Shown piece by piece: positions 1 through 11,281 of a DNA stretch of 64,000 bases. The position numbers were made by a program, and so were the translations under genes. Source of the DNA: Agapetus fuscipes (lineage: Eukaryota > Arthropoda > Insecta > Trichoptera > Glossosomatidae); NCBI GenBank assembly GCA_951799405.1, contig OX637334.1, positions 3,410,001 through 3,474,000 on the forward strand, in the 5' to 3' direction. Each line of letters opens with the position of its first letter. Positions within the stretch are counted from its first letter, which is position 1. The notes beneath the pieces were generated by a model. That model was not told the origin of the DNA and searched no databases. It was given only the letters and a program-made list of their open reading frames with translations.

Positions 1-521
1 AAGCGTATCACAGAACACTCATGCAATGCTTTTTTTTTTTTTGTGGCGCAGGGCCTTCTCGATGGTCGTGATCTGATCGAGCAGCTTGTACCTGACTCTC
101 TCTGAGATTCTTAGACAATGGAAACCTTGAAGAAGGGGTGTAATGTGGCAGTACTCAGATCGGCCAAAAATGAGTCTTTGAACTGACTGCAGTCTGTTTA
201 TTCACACTCGCATGTGCCTGCACGTGGGGGCTAATGAACACCTTCTCTAGAGCTGCATTATGCTATTTGTTTGATGTATTGAATGGGTTTGATTTAAGCG
301 TCTCTCTTTTGTTGTTTGGGATTAAGTGCGCCGTAAATAACATCATTGACAATTAACCATGACAGTCTGTTTCCTCATCCAGTGTGTCTGCCCTGATCAT
401 GCTCGGAGCGCTTCTGTGAGCAAATTGAATCTGCTGGTTAATATGTGCCCCCGCACGCATTTCTCTATCCAGATTTATTGCTCTATTCTGTGCGGCGTTC
501 TCACGAGTCACCTCTTTCTTC
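1..521. other. No recognised feature
   Basis: AT-rich DNA with no repeat family or coding signal that I recognise. The 72-codon open frame starting at 359 runs into MITE-D and looks accidental. Confidence 0.4.
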
Positions 522-525
522 ATAT

Positions 526-783
526 CGTCCCCTTAGTGCTTGTTTGTCTTATGTCCATCAGAGGTAATTTCACATGAGCACTGTTTGCGTGTTTCCTGGA
601 CCAATGTGTCTAAAAACTTGAAATTGATTTTAAAAATATTGAAAATAGCTCTCACATTATCGTGTTGTAGGTACATTCATTTTTTAGCTCCGATTGTGTA
701 GATTGTGATTCTTAAGACAATGTCATTGAATGGTTATCTGTGAATCAAATGTTAGATTATCCAAACAAGAACTTGGGAAGACG
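526..783 (+). mobile_element. MITE-D copy, complete, 4-bp TSD ATAT
   Basis: 258-bp non-coding element with inverted ends (left CGTCCCCTTAGTGCTTG, right related to CAAGAACTTGGGAAGACG). It is flanked by ATAT at 522-525 and 784-787. This is a reference copy of a family seen about ten times here; four-base target duplications recur in six copies. The superfamily is not assignable from ends alone; Chapaev, Sola1 and Ginger elements make 4-bp duplications. Confidence 0.8.
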
Positions 784-810
784 ATATACCTTCCTTGTCC
801 GTAGTCCGTA

Positions 811-1138
811 GGTCGATAGCTCCGTTGATAGAGAGCTTGCATTCCATACCGAGAGCTCGGGCTCGAATCCCACCGAGGGTATCAGAATTAATTTCCTGTT
901 TCGGTGTTTATTTCAAAACCCAAAATAAAATATTGGCAAGGCTCACTCAGCCTTCACAAGAAATAAGTACCAGCCCCCCCGGGAGCTGCAAAGCCCCCAT
1001 TTCAACTAAAAGTGGTTGGTGTGAGGCCGTTCTCCTTAGCCATAAAAATAAATAAGTCCCGAATCGCCACATGCGAAATCCTTTAGGGGACAACGCAGGC
1101 AAGAAGTTCTATGTACTATATGTGTAGCTTAGTTGCGT
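811..1138 (+). mobile_element. SINE-A, full-length tRNA-derived SINE
   Basis: The head (811-880) resembles a tRNA gene with an A box around GATAGCTCCGTTGATAGAG and a B box GGCTCGAATCC (usually GGTTCGAATCC). The SINE-A body follows (TTTCCTGTTTCGGTGTTTATTTC) and it ends in TATATGTGTAGCTTAGTTGCG. About 328 bp. Many copies in the window share head, body and end, which marks a Pol III SINE rather than a tRNA gene. Confidence 0.85.
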
Positions 1139-1904
1139 TTTTTTTCTGCGTACAATACTGAATGTGCCACTTCTCTTCTAGTAACCCATAGCGCGGTAAC
1201 CCACACGTAGACCCTCTGCAGTCTACGTTGTTCTCCTTCTCCAATTTGCGGTTCATTATTTAATTATGTGGATAGTAGTCTGGCCGCGGGCTCAGCTATA
1301 AAAGCCTAGTAATTGTGGGTTCCGGGCTAAGTGGGAATTAGCTTCCTAATAGAAAAAGAGCCTTTCCATTTGCAGGCGGTAAAAAATGTGAACCGCTTTC
1401 GGAGAAAAAAATGGCGGCATGTTTTGTGTTCCTGTCCCGCACCCCCTACCACACAGCCTGCCGTATAGTGGCCCCTACGTACAGGTTCGCGCTTACTCCC
1501 AGTTAGATAGAGAGGCTCCTGGAATAGCCCGGCCTGTCTTTAATGTTGTCCTTAAATAACAAACAAAGATAAACATAACAATTAAAGCGCCTGGGTCATA
1601 TAACTTCATTAGATAACATAATAACTTTTTTTTCCGGCTGTGTAGCCGTGGTCTGGTTGGTTTTTATTCCGTACAGTTTCGCCCATAGGCTTCGATGGGC
1701 ATTATCAACGGTTAGCCAGGCGCTTCGATCTTCTCAGAGGTTCTGGTGTAGGTACTGAACTAACCGGCGCTGGCCTTTGAGTTACATAAGTTAGATTAGT
1801 TTAATCTACAATTCATTAGATAAGTTAAAGGGTTTGTCTATCGACCTTGTGAAGATTCATTTTAAATTAATAATGTAAAAATAAAACATGAAGTTCAGAC
1901 ACAA
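1139..1904. other. No recognised feature
   Basis: Unique-looking sequence without coding signal or a repeat I can match elsewhere in the window. Confidence 0.4.
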
Positions 1905-2040
1905 TGTCCTTTGATAAAATTTCCACGCGACAAAATGCTCTCTGACAAAATATCCATTGAAAGAATGTCCACGCGACAAAACATCCAATATGGACATTGT
2001 GTCGGTGGAAATTCTGTTAATGGATATTTTGTCGTGACAC
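1905..2040. repeat. Foldback repeat rich in GACAAAAT phrases
   Basis: Repeated short phrases (ACGCGACAAAAT, CATCCA) and inverted halves: AATTTCCACGCGACAAAA against GTCGGTGGAAATT. It resembles the phrase structure of FB-M but is not clearly the same family. Confidence 0.5.
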
Positions 2041-2121
2041 GGAAGTGTTTCTCTTACAAGTCGATTTATACAAAGTCGACGTTATAACATGAAGTCAATA
2101 ATTGTCCTCTTGATAATAATA

Positions 2122-2358
2122 ATAATCTAAGTTGCAAGGATATATTCATTCAAAGCTCTCAGATGTATGCCCACAAACAAACACGTGTAGTTAGCGCTTA
2201 CAAATGCTGATTGTGTACTTACAAATAAAATCCAAACCTCAAATGAACATAAGTCCTGCAACTCTTGCCGACATTCCCTGAAACAGGGGTGACATTGTCA
2301 AAGTGAACCATTTTTTACAGTATGGGTGGTCAGCCTCATACCAACCTACAAGTCAAGG
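2122..2358 (-). mobile_element. SINE-C copy
   Basis: On the minus strand it reads from AGGTTGGTATGAGGCTGACC to the conserved end GCAACTTAGATTA, the layout of all SINE-C copies here. No tRNA-like boxes are visible, so SINE is a structural guess based on short length, copy number and simple-sequence tail. Confidence 0.75.
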
Positions 2359-2563
2359 TGTGATAACATCGAAAGCGCTCGAGGAAATGAATCAGCTCGT
2401 GAAGAAAAACTTTATGTCTTATTTTTACATTATTAACTTCATTAGCTTTGAGATGCTTCTTCTTCTTCTTCCTCTTGTTGTAGATCTAGGATCTGTTTAT
2501 TGCGGAACTCCCTCCTGTGATGCAGAAGACCAGCTGCGCTTCCATCTTTTGGGAGGGCGACCT

Positions 2564-2814
2564 GTACCCTTAGTACGAGTTGCAAACCTTGAGTAAAGTA
2601 AAGTTTACGGAAAGTATTAAAGAGTGATTTTCCCCAAAATCTGCCGTTTTTGTTTCTTATGCTTTATGGTCTTAGAAAAAGATGAAAAACACATACAGTG
2701 ATGAAAAAAATCAAGTTCAAACAAACAAAAACGGCAGACTTTGGGGAAAATCACTGTTTTATACTTTCCGTAAACTTTACTTTACTCAAGTTTTGGAACT
2801 CGTACTAAGTGTAC
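2564..2814. mobile_element. MITE-P, near-palindromic element
   Basis: About 250 bp whose halves are inverted copies: the left arm with TTTACGGAAAGTATTAAAGA and the right arm with TACTTTCCGTAAACTTTAC. The inverted repeat reaches the outer CTTAGTACGAG motifs. Other copies are at 39861-44090 (split by insertions) and 55276-55481. Confidence 0.75.
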
Positions 2815-3350
2815 TGGTAGACGCTGGCCGTCCGGTATCTCCTGTGCCACGACTTCCTTCGTTCATGCGGTCTACATGGTCCCTTCACAACCGTCTCCTC
2901 TTCCTACTCCATCTGACGATGTCTTATTTTGCTTTGAGATTAATATACCTAAATACTCCGTTACACGCATACGACAAAAAAAAAGATATGAACATTGTTT
3001 ATTTGCTCAATTTTTAGGTTCCATTATAGTAATCAAGTATACCTGCCGGATTTCTCTTGTCGCGGCATGTGTGTTATTGAATGCCGAACAGCCCGGCGCC
3101 CGTATCGTTATTTGAGTGGTATTTATCACGTAGGTATTCATGTGCATACCGCGGTTCGGTTACTTATTTTGAAATTCAGATATTGTCATTCTTGTGTATT
3201 TTATGTTATTTTAATTTAAATCTCGATAACAGGTGAATGCTGCACCACCCACACGTCCCCTCGTCCACTGAGAGATGCGCGCGCATTCACTCAATATTAC
3301 CAGTGAAATATTTTAATTGAATCCCCTGATGCTATCGCTGTCTGAATGCT
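2815..3350. other. No recognised feature
   Basis: Short overlapping open frames at 2876-3219 have no recognisable domain; nothing else seen. Confidence 0.4.
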
Positions 3351-3545
3351 CAGTGACCAATGACCAGTGATCAACGATCAGTGACCAGTGGCCAGTGGCC
3401 AGTGACCAGTGACCAGTGACCAATGATCAGTGATCAGTGACCAGTGATCAGTGATCAGTGACCAGTTGCCAGTGACCAGTGACCAGTGACCAATGATCAG
3501 TGACCAGTGATCAGTGGCCAGTGGCCAGTGTCCAGTGACCAATGA
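3351..3545. repeat. 7-bp tandem repeat (CAGTGAY/CAGTGGC)
   Basis: About 28 units of the heptamer CAGTGAC, with variants CAGTGAT, CAGTGGC and CAATGAC. The array ends next to a MITE-G fragment. Confidence 0.9.
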
Positions 3546-3546
3546 C

Positions 3547-3640
3547 GAGAAGCGCTATTCTGCCAAATTCCTTACACTTTGGATATCAACCCAAGTCGGA
3601 GTTTCTAGCGCTTGCGTATATCCAATCGACTGAAGAGTTC
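3547..3640 (-). mobile_element. MITE-G fragment
   Basis: Carries the MITE-G terminal GAAGCGCTATTCTGC followed by the subterminal GATATCAACCCAAGTCGGAG and a GCGCTTGCG segment, in inverse order to the copies at 20.7 and 47.7 kb. The other half is missing. Confidence 0.6.
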
Positions 3641-3647
3641 TCGCCGT

Positions 3648-3903
3648 CTAATCTAATCTAATCTTAGTTGCAAAGATATGTAGGATTGGGGATTCACATA
3701 ATATGCATTCTCATAAGCACACACGTATTAGTTCGCGCTAACACATGCCGCATGTGAACCTACAACATAAAAACCCAAATCTTGAATGAACATACACCCT
3801 GCAACTCTTGCCGACCTTCCCTGAAACTGGGGTGACATTGGCAAAGTGAACCATGTTCTACTGCATGGGTGGTCAGCCGCATACCAACCTATAATTTAAG
3901 GAA
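3648..3903 (-). mobile_element. SINE-C copy with (ATTAG)n tail
   Basis: The plus strand begins CTAATCTAATCTAATC, the reverse of the family tail, and continues through the full SINE-C consensus to CATACCAACCTATAA. Confidence 0.8.
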
Positions 3904-3924
3904 CATACACAAAAAATAACATTT

Positions 3925-4043
3925 TTTCCTTGCCGGTATCTTATTTTGGGCTTAAACGGGAAATCATTTTTGACATCCTCGGTGGGATTCGAACCCGAGC
4001 TCACGGCATGGCAAGCAAGCACTCTACCAACTGAGCAATCGAC
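3925..4043 (-). mobile_element. SINE-A fragment, head and start of body
   Basis: Reverse complement of the SINE-A head (B box GGTTCGAATCCCACC, A box near 4030) plus the first ~50 bp of body; the 3' two thirds are absent. Confidence 0.8.
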
Positions 4044-4439
4044 TTGCCGAGTTATTCTTTACTTGAAGTGTGTTAATGTACTCCTCTCTGACAGTTTGCG
4101 GATGCGTGTCTCCCGCCGCCCTGCCGAACAATGTTGCGTGAAAGGCAATAAAAATATTTATGATTTAAAATATATGTTGAGAATTGTTATGGAATGTGGA
4201 TGAAACGCAAACAAAGTCCGAGGTCCGGTCCGTGAGAGGCGAGAGGTACACTGCACGCATACACACACACAACCAGTCAGTCCCAGTGATCTCCTCCCGG
4301 GCTCCTCTAGTAGCGTCTCTTAGAGCGGTCCGTAGTCTAGTGGTTAGCGCCGTGGATTCGACATGCGAAAGGTCATGACTTGGTGTGAGAGCTAGAGGAC
4401 TATGGAAAGTTCCGAAATGCACTGAAAGCAAGCTAATTT

Positions 4440-4530
4440 CTAGCATCACATGCACAAGCGCCCTTGGAGTGACTACATCACGAAACGGCGCTATAAAGAA
4501 ATCATCAACTCATCATCATCATTAGATTGC
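4440..4530 (+). mobile_element. LINE-L 3' end with (ATC)n tail
   Basis: GCGCCCTTGGAGTGACTAC then ACGAAACGGCGCT and a CATCATCATCATT tail match the 3' end of the LINE-L copy at 8480-8892. Confidence 0.65.
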
Positions 4531-4640
4531 CGGTGTCGTGTCCCGGTGCGAATCTCGGACAAAAAACAAAGAAAAAAAATGCAAATATCCTGGGTAGAAA
4601 AATTCGTGAAGACCAAAGACCGGCCTCCAAAAGTCTACAG

Positions 4641-4912
4641 CAATACGTCACAATAAGCTTCAAACTATAATGGAACTTCTGCCAACCATTTTAAGCAGAG
4701 AAAACTGATGAATTCAGTCACATTATGAGAAATGAGAAACCCCAGCTCCTCCATCGTATCGTACAGGGTGAGATTGAGGGGAAAAGAACGCAAGGACATT
4801 GTGGCTGACAAACCTGTGACAATGGTTCGGCAGAAGCACCAAGTCACCAGCATCTAAGGTGTAAATAGCCGTGATCATCGCTGATCGTCGATAAAGACCA
4901 AGACTACGCTAC
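4641..4912 (+). pseudogene. LINE-G reverse transcriptase C-terminus, degraded
   Basis: In broken frames it encodes pieces of a LINE C-terminus: an HIMRNEK-like segment (CATTATGAGAAATGAGAAA), WLTNL-like and IAVIIADRR before a stop. The same segment at 31.0-31.46 kb reads more clearly (GRRRTSWLKNLRQWFDRS). This tail is familiar from RTE-type LINE proteins of arthropods. Truncated and non-functional. Confidence 0.65.
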
Positions 4913-5093
4913 AAGTCTGACAACAATTGGATATTCCTTGCATTTTTGCTTTCTATAGCGACGACCAAGCTTACAGGGAGCTCTTGAGGTGTGATGCACA
5001 CAAAAACAGCGCTCACCAAATAAATCATCCTAATATATACATCTCCAGTAGCGACAGCATGACAACTCGCGGGGCTAGTGTTCACAGGCAGCT

Positions 5094-5567
5094 CGTCCCC
5101 TTAGTGCTTGTTTGTCTTATGTCCCTCAGAAGTAATTTCACTTAAGCAATGTTTGTATGTGTACTGTACCCAAAATGTGTCTTATGAAAATTGGAAATTG
5201 ATTAGTAAAATATTCAACGCAACTCTTGCATTATCTTGTTTTATTTGTTTTTCTTAGCTCATATTGCGTAGAATATTAAAAGGTCAGATGAAGACTACAG
5301 GCGAAGAGCAAGGAATGTCAGTTGAAGAAAATTATGAGTAAATCAAATTTTTAAATCAGGGTTATAATTGCCTGTAAGAACCGTAAATACCGCCATAAAC
5401 TGTAATAGCGACTGTTGTTGCATCACAAATTTTGCACAGATGCCACTAGATTTCACTTTTTTCTTACGAACGTATTTTCTTATTTTGCTGAGATTCATTG
5501 TTTTTCCCCGTGTAGTCTTCATATTTGAATCTAATGATGGATAAACCAAACAAGCACAGGAGAGGCG
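5094..5567 (+). mobile_element. MITE-D copy, TSD AGCT, split by MITE-E
   Basis: The left end CGTCCCCTTAGTGCTTG starts after AGCT (5090-5093) and the right end GGAGAGGCG is followed by AGCT (5568-5571). The family sequence is interrupted at 5289-5521 by a complete MITE-E. Confidence 0.8.
5289..5521 (+). mobile_element. MITE-E copy, nested in MITE-D
   Basis: 233 bp from TGAAGACTACAGG to CGTGTAGTCTTCA. The right side is followed by TA; the left neighbour is GA where TA would be expected. TIRs plus TA duplication (clear at 37958) suggest a Tc1/mariner-type non-autonomous element. Confidence 0.75.
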
Positions 5568-5571
5568 AGCT

Positions 5572-5920
5572 GCCACTAATGCTGTAGAGCTCATGATCAT
5601 TAACATTACTTAAGCAGCGTTAACTTATCCGAATAAAAGTAAAGTCCCCTGCCTGCCTGCACACACACACCATAAATACTGCGCGTTGTCTCCGAGTATG
5701 TATTAATCTCCTAACATCAGAGCGACTGGTATAATGTTGTTCACGCTACGAGCGGGACCGGCTCCTCGCTGCGCCGCTATGGGGACGATAAATATCCCAC
5801 TAAATTAATAAGTGACGCTCCACCTGTGTTTAACATGAATATTTTAGTTTTCCCTCAGCTCTCTCTCTCTTACTGTTTTAGTAGTGTAAGAGTCAATCAA
5901 ATCTCTTGATGCACAAGCGA
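5572..5920. other. No recognised feature
   Basis: Contains a short CA run near 5660 and a CT run near 5863; otherwise nothing recognised. Confidence 0.4.
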
Positions 5921-5921
5921 C

Positions 5922-6440
5922 TGTCTAGAGACAACGCTCTGTTGAAGAGTGCAGTGGAACTACATAAAAAATGAACGCTCTAAAAGCTGATGTCAATGTT
6001 TTGTGGTGTCAAAGATCGACTACTGCAACGCCATTTACGTTTGGCAGCCACAAATGCAATTGAAGAGACTCCAGTCTGTGCTAAATACGATGGCAATACT
6101 AATCAATGGCATCTCAAAATTCTGCCACGACTGCCTTGGTACAACTCTCTGTTGAAAAGTGCAGCGGGACTATGTCCATTAGAAATGAGCGCTCTAATAT
6201 CTGTTGTCAATGCTTTTGTGGTGTCAAGGATCGACCACAGCAATGTCATTTACCTCAGGAAGCCACAAATATAGTTGAAGAGACTCCAGTCTCTGCTAAA
6301 TTCTGCCACATTACGCCGCACCTGCAGACTTTTCACTGGCTGAGGATACCTGAGAAAGTACGGTGCAAGATCAGCTTGCTGGGCTTCAAGAACCTGCACG
6401 GAACCGCACCGCAGTATTTGAGGGGCCTCATAGCTCTGCA
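5922..6440 (+). pseudogene. LINE-L (CR1/L2-like) RT remnant with internal duplication
   Basis: Frames at 5990-6274 and 6106-6492 contain VVNAFVVSRIDHSN (the typical CR1/L2 segment downstream of the RT core) and FHWLRIPEKVRCKISLL...LHGTAPQYLRGL, the segment that precedes the C-terminus. A ~210-bp block (about 5930-6090) is repeated at about 6140-6300. Frameshifted and lacking the palm domain. Confidence 0.75.
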
Positions 6441-6645
6441 AATATTTCATGTAGGTACCAATGTGTCGCACCGATGTTATGGCGCAGCATAATTTAACTG
6501 GGTGTATCAAACTCAATCGAGGAATGGACATATTTCAATATAATTTAGACACCTTTAAAAGTATGGTGAAAGAGTTCCTCCCAGCGTGTTGATGGCTTTC
6601 AGGGTGCACTGTAATGATGGTAAACTGTTATGCACCATAAAATAA
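6440..6645 (+). pseudogene. LINE-Q C-terminus and 3' end
   Basis: One frame reads VPMCRTDVMAQHNLTG...DTFKSMVKEFLPAC then a stop, followed by GGGTGCACTGTAATGATGGTAAAC. It is matched by 26064-26530. This is a C-terminal pattern of a non-LTR retrotransposon protein; the clade is not assigned. Confidence 0.55.
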
Positions 6646-6995
6646 TGAAGACTTTACTTATTATCCCGTGATGTGGCTATTCCCATGCTGCTGAACTGTG
6701 GATTAATTTTGAAGGCATGCGAATGAATAAAGCATGTGCAAGGATCCCAAGAGGTATGTAGCGGGGATCGGCTCTGGTTTGAGAGGCGCCGACACCGTCA
6801 ATGGGCGGTAACGATGATTTAATAACGTCCCGCCACTTTCTAGAGGGGCGTGAGAGCAGGTGGGAGGGGGGAAACGGAAGGTGGAACATTCCTAACGAGC
6901 GCAAACTCCATTACTCTAAGACTCCCAAATAATTAAATGAAGAATAATCATTAGGGCCGCTTGTTGCGTGTCTTGTAAGGTTGCACCTCGTCCGC
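6646..6995. other. No recognised feature
   Basis: No family match or coding signal seen. Confidence 0.35.
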
Positions 6996-7828
6996 CTGTG
7001 ACGTAACAGCACTCAAGGGAAGTGCGCTGCAACGATATAGCAATCAGTGGAAGGGCCCTGCAGCGTAACAGCACTCAAGGTAAGGGACCTGTAACGCAAC
7101 CATCAAATAGAGGACCCTGTTACATAACAGCAATCAGAGGGAGGGTTCTGTAACGTAACAGCACTCAAGGAGAGGGGCCTGTAACGTAACAGCAATCAGA
7201 AGAATCGCCCTGTAACTTAAAAGCACTCAAGGAGAGAGGCCTGTAATGTAACAGCACTCAAAAAAAGGGCCATGTAACGTAACAGCAATCAGAGGGATCG
7301 CACTGTAACTTAACAGCACTCAGGGAGAGGGGCCTGTAATGTAACAGCACTCAAGAAAAGGGTAATGTAACGTAACAGCAATCAGAAAGATTGCCCTGTA
7401 ACTTAACAGCACTCAGGGAGAGGGGCCTGTAACATAACAGCACTCAGGGAGAGTGGCCTGTTACATAACTGCACTCAAGGGAAGCGCCCTGCAACGTAAC
7501 AACACTCAGAGACAGGAGCCTGTAACGTAACAGCAATCAGGGGAAGGAGCCTGTCACGTAACAGCACTCAGGGGTGAGCCCTGTAATTGAACAGAAATCA
7601 GAGGGAAGGCCTTATAACGTAACCAGCACGATGGAGGGCCTTATAACGTATCAGCAATCAGTGAAAGGGCGCTGCAACGTTACATCACTCAGAGAGAGGG
7701 TCCTGTAACTTAATAGCAATCAGGAAGAGGATCCTATAACGTAGCAGCAATCAATTTAAGGGTCCTGTAACGCAAAAGCAATCAGAGGGAGGGCCCTATA
7801 ACGTAACCAGCACTAAGGGGGAGGGGCC
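6996..7828. repeat. ~32-bp minisatellite
   Basis: About 25 imperfect units built on CCTGTAACGTAACAGCACTCAGG plus a G/A-rich spacer. Unit length varies around 31-33 bp and alternates CAGCACTCA with CAGCAATCA. Confidence 0.9.
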
Positions 7829-8121
7829 ACCAGCAACTCATCTTTATACGTCTGATCCGCATTTCGCTGTGAAGTCAGTTTAGTAATTAAATTACTTCAC
7901 TGAATATCTTAAAATATAAAACGAATGTTAACGGCTCGTTGAATAAATTAAAGAACATGAAATTTTTCCCATAAACGTATTTTACGTTTTGACAAACCTG
8001 AAGACAACCACAATACAAAGTAATTAATGAAAAGGTTTTAAAATGCAGTTAGCAGGGTTTGCCGGACAATGTGCAATATATTTTTTACGAGATGGCTTGG
8101 GTTTAATTTTCAATGGCATTA

Positions 8122-8331
8122 TGCCCCTATAGTGCTTGTTTATCTTATGTCCATCGTAGGTAATTACAAATGAGCAATACTTGTATGTTTACAGGACCAA
8201 TGTGTTTTATGAAATCTGAAAATTCATTTTGAGAATATTTAGATTAGTAGAAAGCGATTCTCGAGACGATTTTATTGAGATGTCATATTTGATTCAAACG
8301 GTATATAAGCCAAACAATCAATGGGGGGACG
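8122..8331 (+). mobile_element. MITE-D copy, diverged
   Basis: Reads CCCCTATAGTGCTTGTTTATC at the left and AAGCCAAACAATCAATGGGG at the right with family interior; shorter than the 258-bp copy. No target duplication could be fixed. Confidence 0.65.
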
Positions 8332-8479
8332 CTGTGTAGACAAACAGAGGACAATGCCTTTATCAGTTTTGGAATTTCAGCTTGGCAAAACGAAGCGCAA
8401 AATCGTTCAAAGGCGGAGAAATTTGATTTTGTAGCAATTAAGTCTGCGTCTGTCAACGATTTGTCCTGGAATCAAAGGT

Positions 8480-8892
8480 CCCCCACTCCTGCAGAAGCTC
8501 CACTGGTTGAGGATCCCAGAAAGGATCAAATTCAAGCTGAGTCTCACGGTGCATAAAGCGCTGCATGGAGTGGCGCCAGAGTACCTGCAGGAGCTGATAA
8601 TACCGAGGAGTCTGAGAGGGGGTTCACTCTGCGATCTGCCGACAGTGCTCTTACCTCTGTCAGCACACAATGCAGAAAAAGAAGCACAGTGTTCGGAGAC
8701 TGCGCTTTCGCCGTTGCGGGACCGTCCACTTGGAACCAGCTGCCTCCTGAAGTGCGCGCCAAGGAAGGGATCGAGAGTTTCAAGAAGGGAATCAAGACCC
8801 ATTTCTTCACCGCCGCGTCAAGCCTGAAAGCGCCCTTGCAGTGACAGTAGTCACGAAACGGGGCTGTACAAATCATCATCATCATCAAAAGT
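8480..8892 (+). pseudogene. LINE-L (CR1/L2-like) C-terminus with 3' tail
   Basis: Across frames it encodes LHWLRIPERIKFKLS-type sequence, KALHGVAPEYLQELI, then FGDCAFAVAGPSTWNQLPPE and a KTHFF-type end. This is the classic C-terminal block of CR1/L2 proteins. The 3' UTR GCGCCCTTGCAGTGACAG is followed by an (ATC)n tail at 8873-8886. One frameshift near 8630-8690; non-functional. Confidence 0.8.
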
Positions 8893-9690
8893 GTATCAGC
8901 ATCTCACATCACCCAGCTCACGCTGTAATAGCCTCAACCTCAGCCCCGTAACTACAGAATGTCGTCTTAACGCCTCATCAACTATCCCACGTTAAACAAT
9001 TAAACAGTTACAGTTAGGATTGTTCAACAGGGCCTAGAGATTAAAGGCCGATCACGCGATAGTAAAAAGTTACCCATCTAGGAGCTGAGTGCGTAGTGTT
9101 ATTTCCAACATAACTGTCTGATAATCAAAAGCATGTGTTTTTATCTCTACTTAATTTTATAGAACCAAAACGATTCCAATAAAGTCAAGACCTGAAGGTG
9201 ATCGAGAGATCTAAAACGTTTGTGTTTATTAATTAAAATAACATTAATAAATAGAGGGAAACTTAGACATTTTTAATAGAATTGTTGAATTGAATGGATT
9301 GAATTGTGGAGTGTTTCCAAATTGAATTGTAGAATGGTATAGTAGAATTGTTTTGGTTCTATAAAATTTAGTTGAGATCAAATAAGAATTTTCAGTGTTG
9401 AACAAACCATACAAAATATAATTTATTTTTGAGTAGATAATCTTTATCTGGTTATACCTGTAAAATGAAATATCTTTTACATTTATTTATGAAGAAATCG
9501 ACAATATCAGGGGCAATGACATACTGAAAATTTCTTCAAATTTAAAGAATTAAAAACGTTGAATGCACACACTTTTCATGAAACTATATTCTTACATTAT
9601 ACTATACGTATTTATTATTGCGTTACATATCTCCATGTATAATTTTGGTGTACACTATTTCAGAGATGTACTTCAACTGAATTAGTTTGC
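8893..9690. other. AT-rich DNA, no feature
   Basis: Strongly AT-rich from about 9120. The GAATTG-type word recurs at 9285-9350; no other repeat or coding signal seen. Confidence 0.4.
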
Positions 9691-9691
9691 A

Positions 9692-9764
9692 TAATGCCGC
9701 CCCCCTACCTTGTCAAAATAAATAGCTCCCGATCGTCACATACGTTACACTATATGTGTAGCTT
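9692..9764 (+). mobile_element. SINE-A 3' end fragment
   Basis: Only the last ~70 bp of the family: AAAATAAATAGCTCCCGA... to CACTATATGTGTAGCTTAG. Confidence 0.7.
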
Positions 9765-9837
9765 AGTGGAAATGTTTTTTTGTTTATTTTTTCCTGTTAT
9801 GCCTCACACTCGTTTCTATAACAATCTCTTCGATAAA

Positions 9838-9968
<131 letters not shown>

Positions 9969-10140
9969 ACATACACACACGCGCGTATCTACGCGTTATT
10001 GTTTCCGCTATTTGATGAGTGCTGTAAATTAATAATCCTTGTTATCAATTCTAAATACCTGCTGGAATCCTTATCAGCAAGTATTGATATATTATGTGTT
10101 ATGTACCGACACCTATAGACACATGCCCCTCATACTATAA

Positions 10141-10395
10141 ATGTGCTCGATTATTGCGTCGCTCAGGCAGGCCAGAGCCTCTGCAGAGCTGCCTCCATTT
10201 CTTCCTATCCTTACCCACCTCTTTCAATTCATTCATATCCATCACCTTTTTCATGCATTTTCTTCTTTTACGCTCACTTTGTATATCCAATTCGTTAACA
10301 ATCTCCATTGGATCACTCTATACTTTTCTCGGTCGTCCTTACCTCTTTTTTCTTTCACACTTCCTCTGTGTTTTGATATTAATTATATGGGCTGA
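10141..10395 (-). pseudogene. LINE-F C-terminus
   Basis: Reverse complement of the C-terminal coding end seen on the plus strand at 23236-23487 (GQPRKVWSDQIEEI... RKKWRQLCRGSGHP). This shape (GxPRK-W-D-I, then KxWRxLCR) is common at the ends of LINE endonuclease-RT proteins. Confidence 0.7.
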
Positions 10396-10532
10396 AAAAT
10401 TATTCTGCCGTTACCAAAGACCGGTCACCATAGATACAGCCTTGCAGCTACTTGGTCTTGCTTTAGAATTGTGCTTTCCAAAGCTACGACCAAGCTCTTG
10501 AGGGGTGATTCCATCAAATAAATCAGCCTAAT
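10396..10532 (+). mobile_element. SINE-B 3' half
   Basis: TTACCAAAGACCGGTCACC through ACGACCAAGCTCTTGAGGGG to AAATAAATCAGCCTAATATT, the family end; the tRNA-like head is absent. Confidence 0.75.
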
Positions 10533-10863
10533 ATTATTATTTATCATCTGGGTTAACTCTAGTGAAAGCCTTGTTTCTTCCTACTTCCATGTATGCATCT
10601 ATTTTACACCAGGTTTTGGGTTACCTGGGGTATTTTTGGCATCGCGGCGACACACCTGAAGTAACTGCAAACACTGGAAAGAGGCCAAGGTTTACCTCAC
10701 TGTGAGTAGGCTCAGTAGAGCGACACAAAGTAAGCTCACTCAAGGGGATATGGAGAAAAAGAGGGAGACTTGACAGTCAAGAAATCTGCCTGTCTTTGTT
10801 CTAAATATACATCAAACGTTGGTTAGGCTTGCCTCACTGAGGACTGCACGTAACGTTACTAAC
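10533..10863. other. No recognised feature
   Basis: Nothing recognised. Confidence 0.35.
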
Positions 10864-11005
10864 CTACACTTATAGCGTAACTTTTTGCCGCGTTTCTCCC
10901 AAAGAAGTGATCGCATGTAGCGAGTGGAATCTATCTATATTTATGCCACCTTATGCCAACCACTTCAGGTGGGTATCCCGAGGGGGCTGGTGCTCTTTTT
11001 GTGTG

Positions 11006-11240
11006 TCAATCTATGTTGCAAAGATATATTACATCTGAGATCGTTTCCATTAGCAGACACGTATAATTTTGCGTATACACATACCGCATGTGGACCTACA
11101 ATATAAAAACCAGAATCTCTAATGAACATGAGCGCTGCAACTCTTCCTGGCCTTGCCTGAAAAAGGATTGACATTCGCAAAATGAAACATTTTTTTCAAA
11201 GTATGGGTGGTCAGCCTCATACTAAAACAATCACTAAGTA
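11006..11240 (-). mobile_element. SINE-C copy inside SINE-A
   Basis: Plus strand begins ATGTTGCAAAGATATATTAC and runs through family sequence to GGTCAGCCTCATACT; the distal ~20 bp diverge. Confidence 0.75.
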
Positions 11241-11281
11241 ACACAAGAAAATTAAAAACTTGCTGATATTTTATTTGGGTT

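Larger units (their letters stand above)
4326..5040 (+). mobile_element. SINE-B copy, broken by LINE pieces
   Basis: tRNA-like head CGGTCCGTAGTCTAGTGGTT (A-box type) at 4326. A LINE-L 3' end intervenes. SINE-B body follows (ACCAAAGACCGG at 4612-4623), then LINE-G (4641-4912), and the SINE-B tail resumes at about 4913 and ends CAGCGCTCACCAAATAAATC. The order suggests insertion of LINE-G into an older SINE-B. Confidence 0.65.

Noticed and set aside
2122..2358. SINE-C as a Helitron
   Set aside because: No CTRR 3' end with a preceding hairpin and no consistent TC 5' end; variable pentanucleotide tails fit retroposition better.
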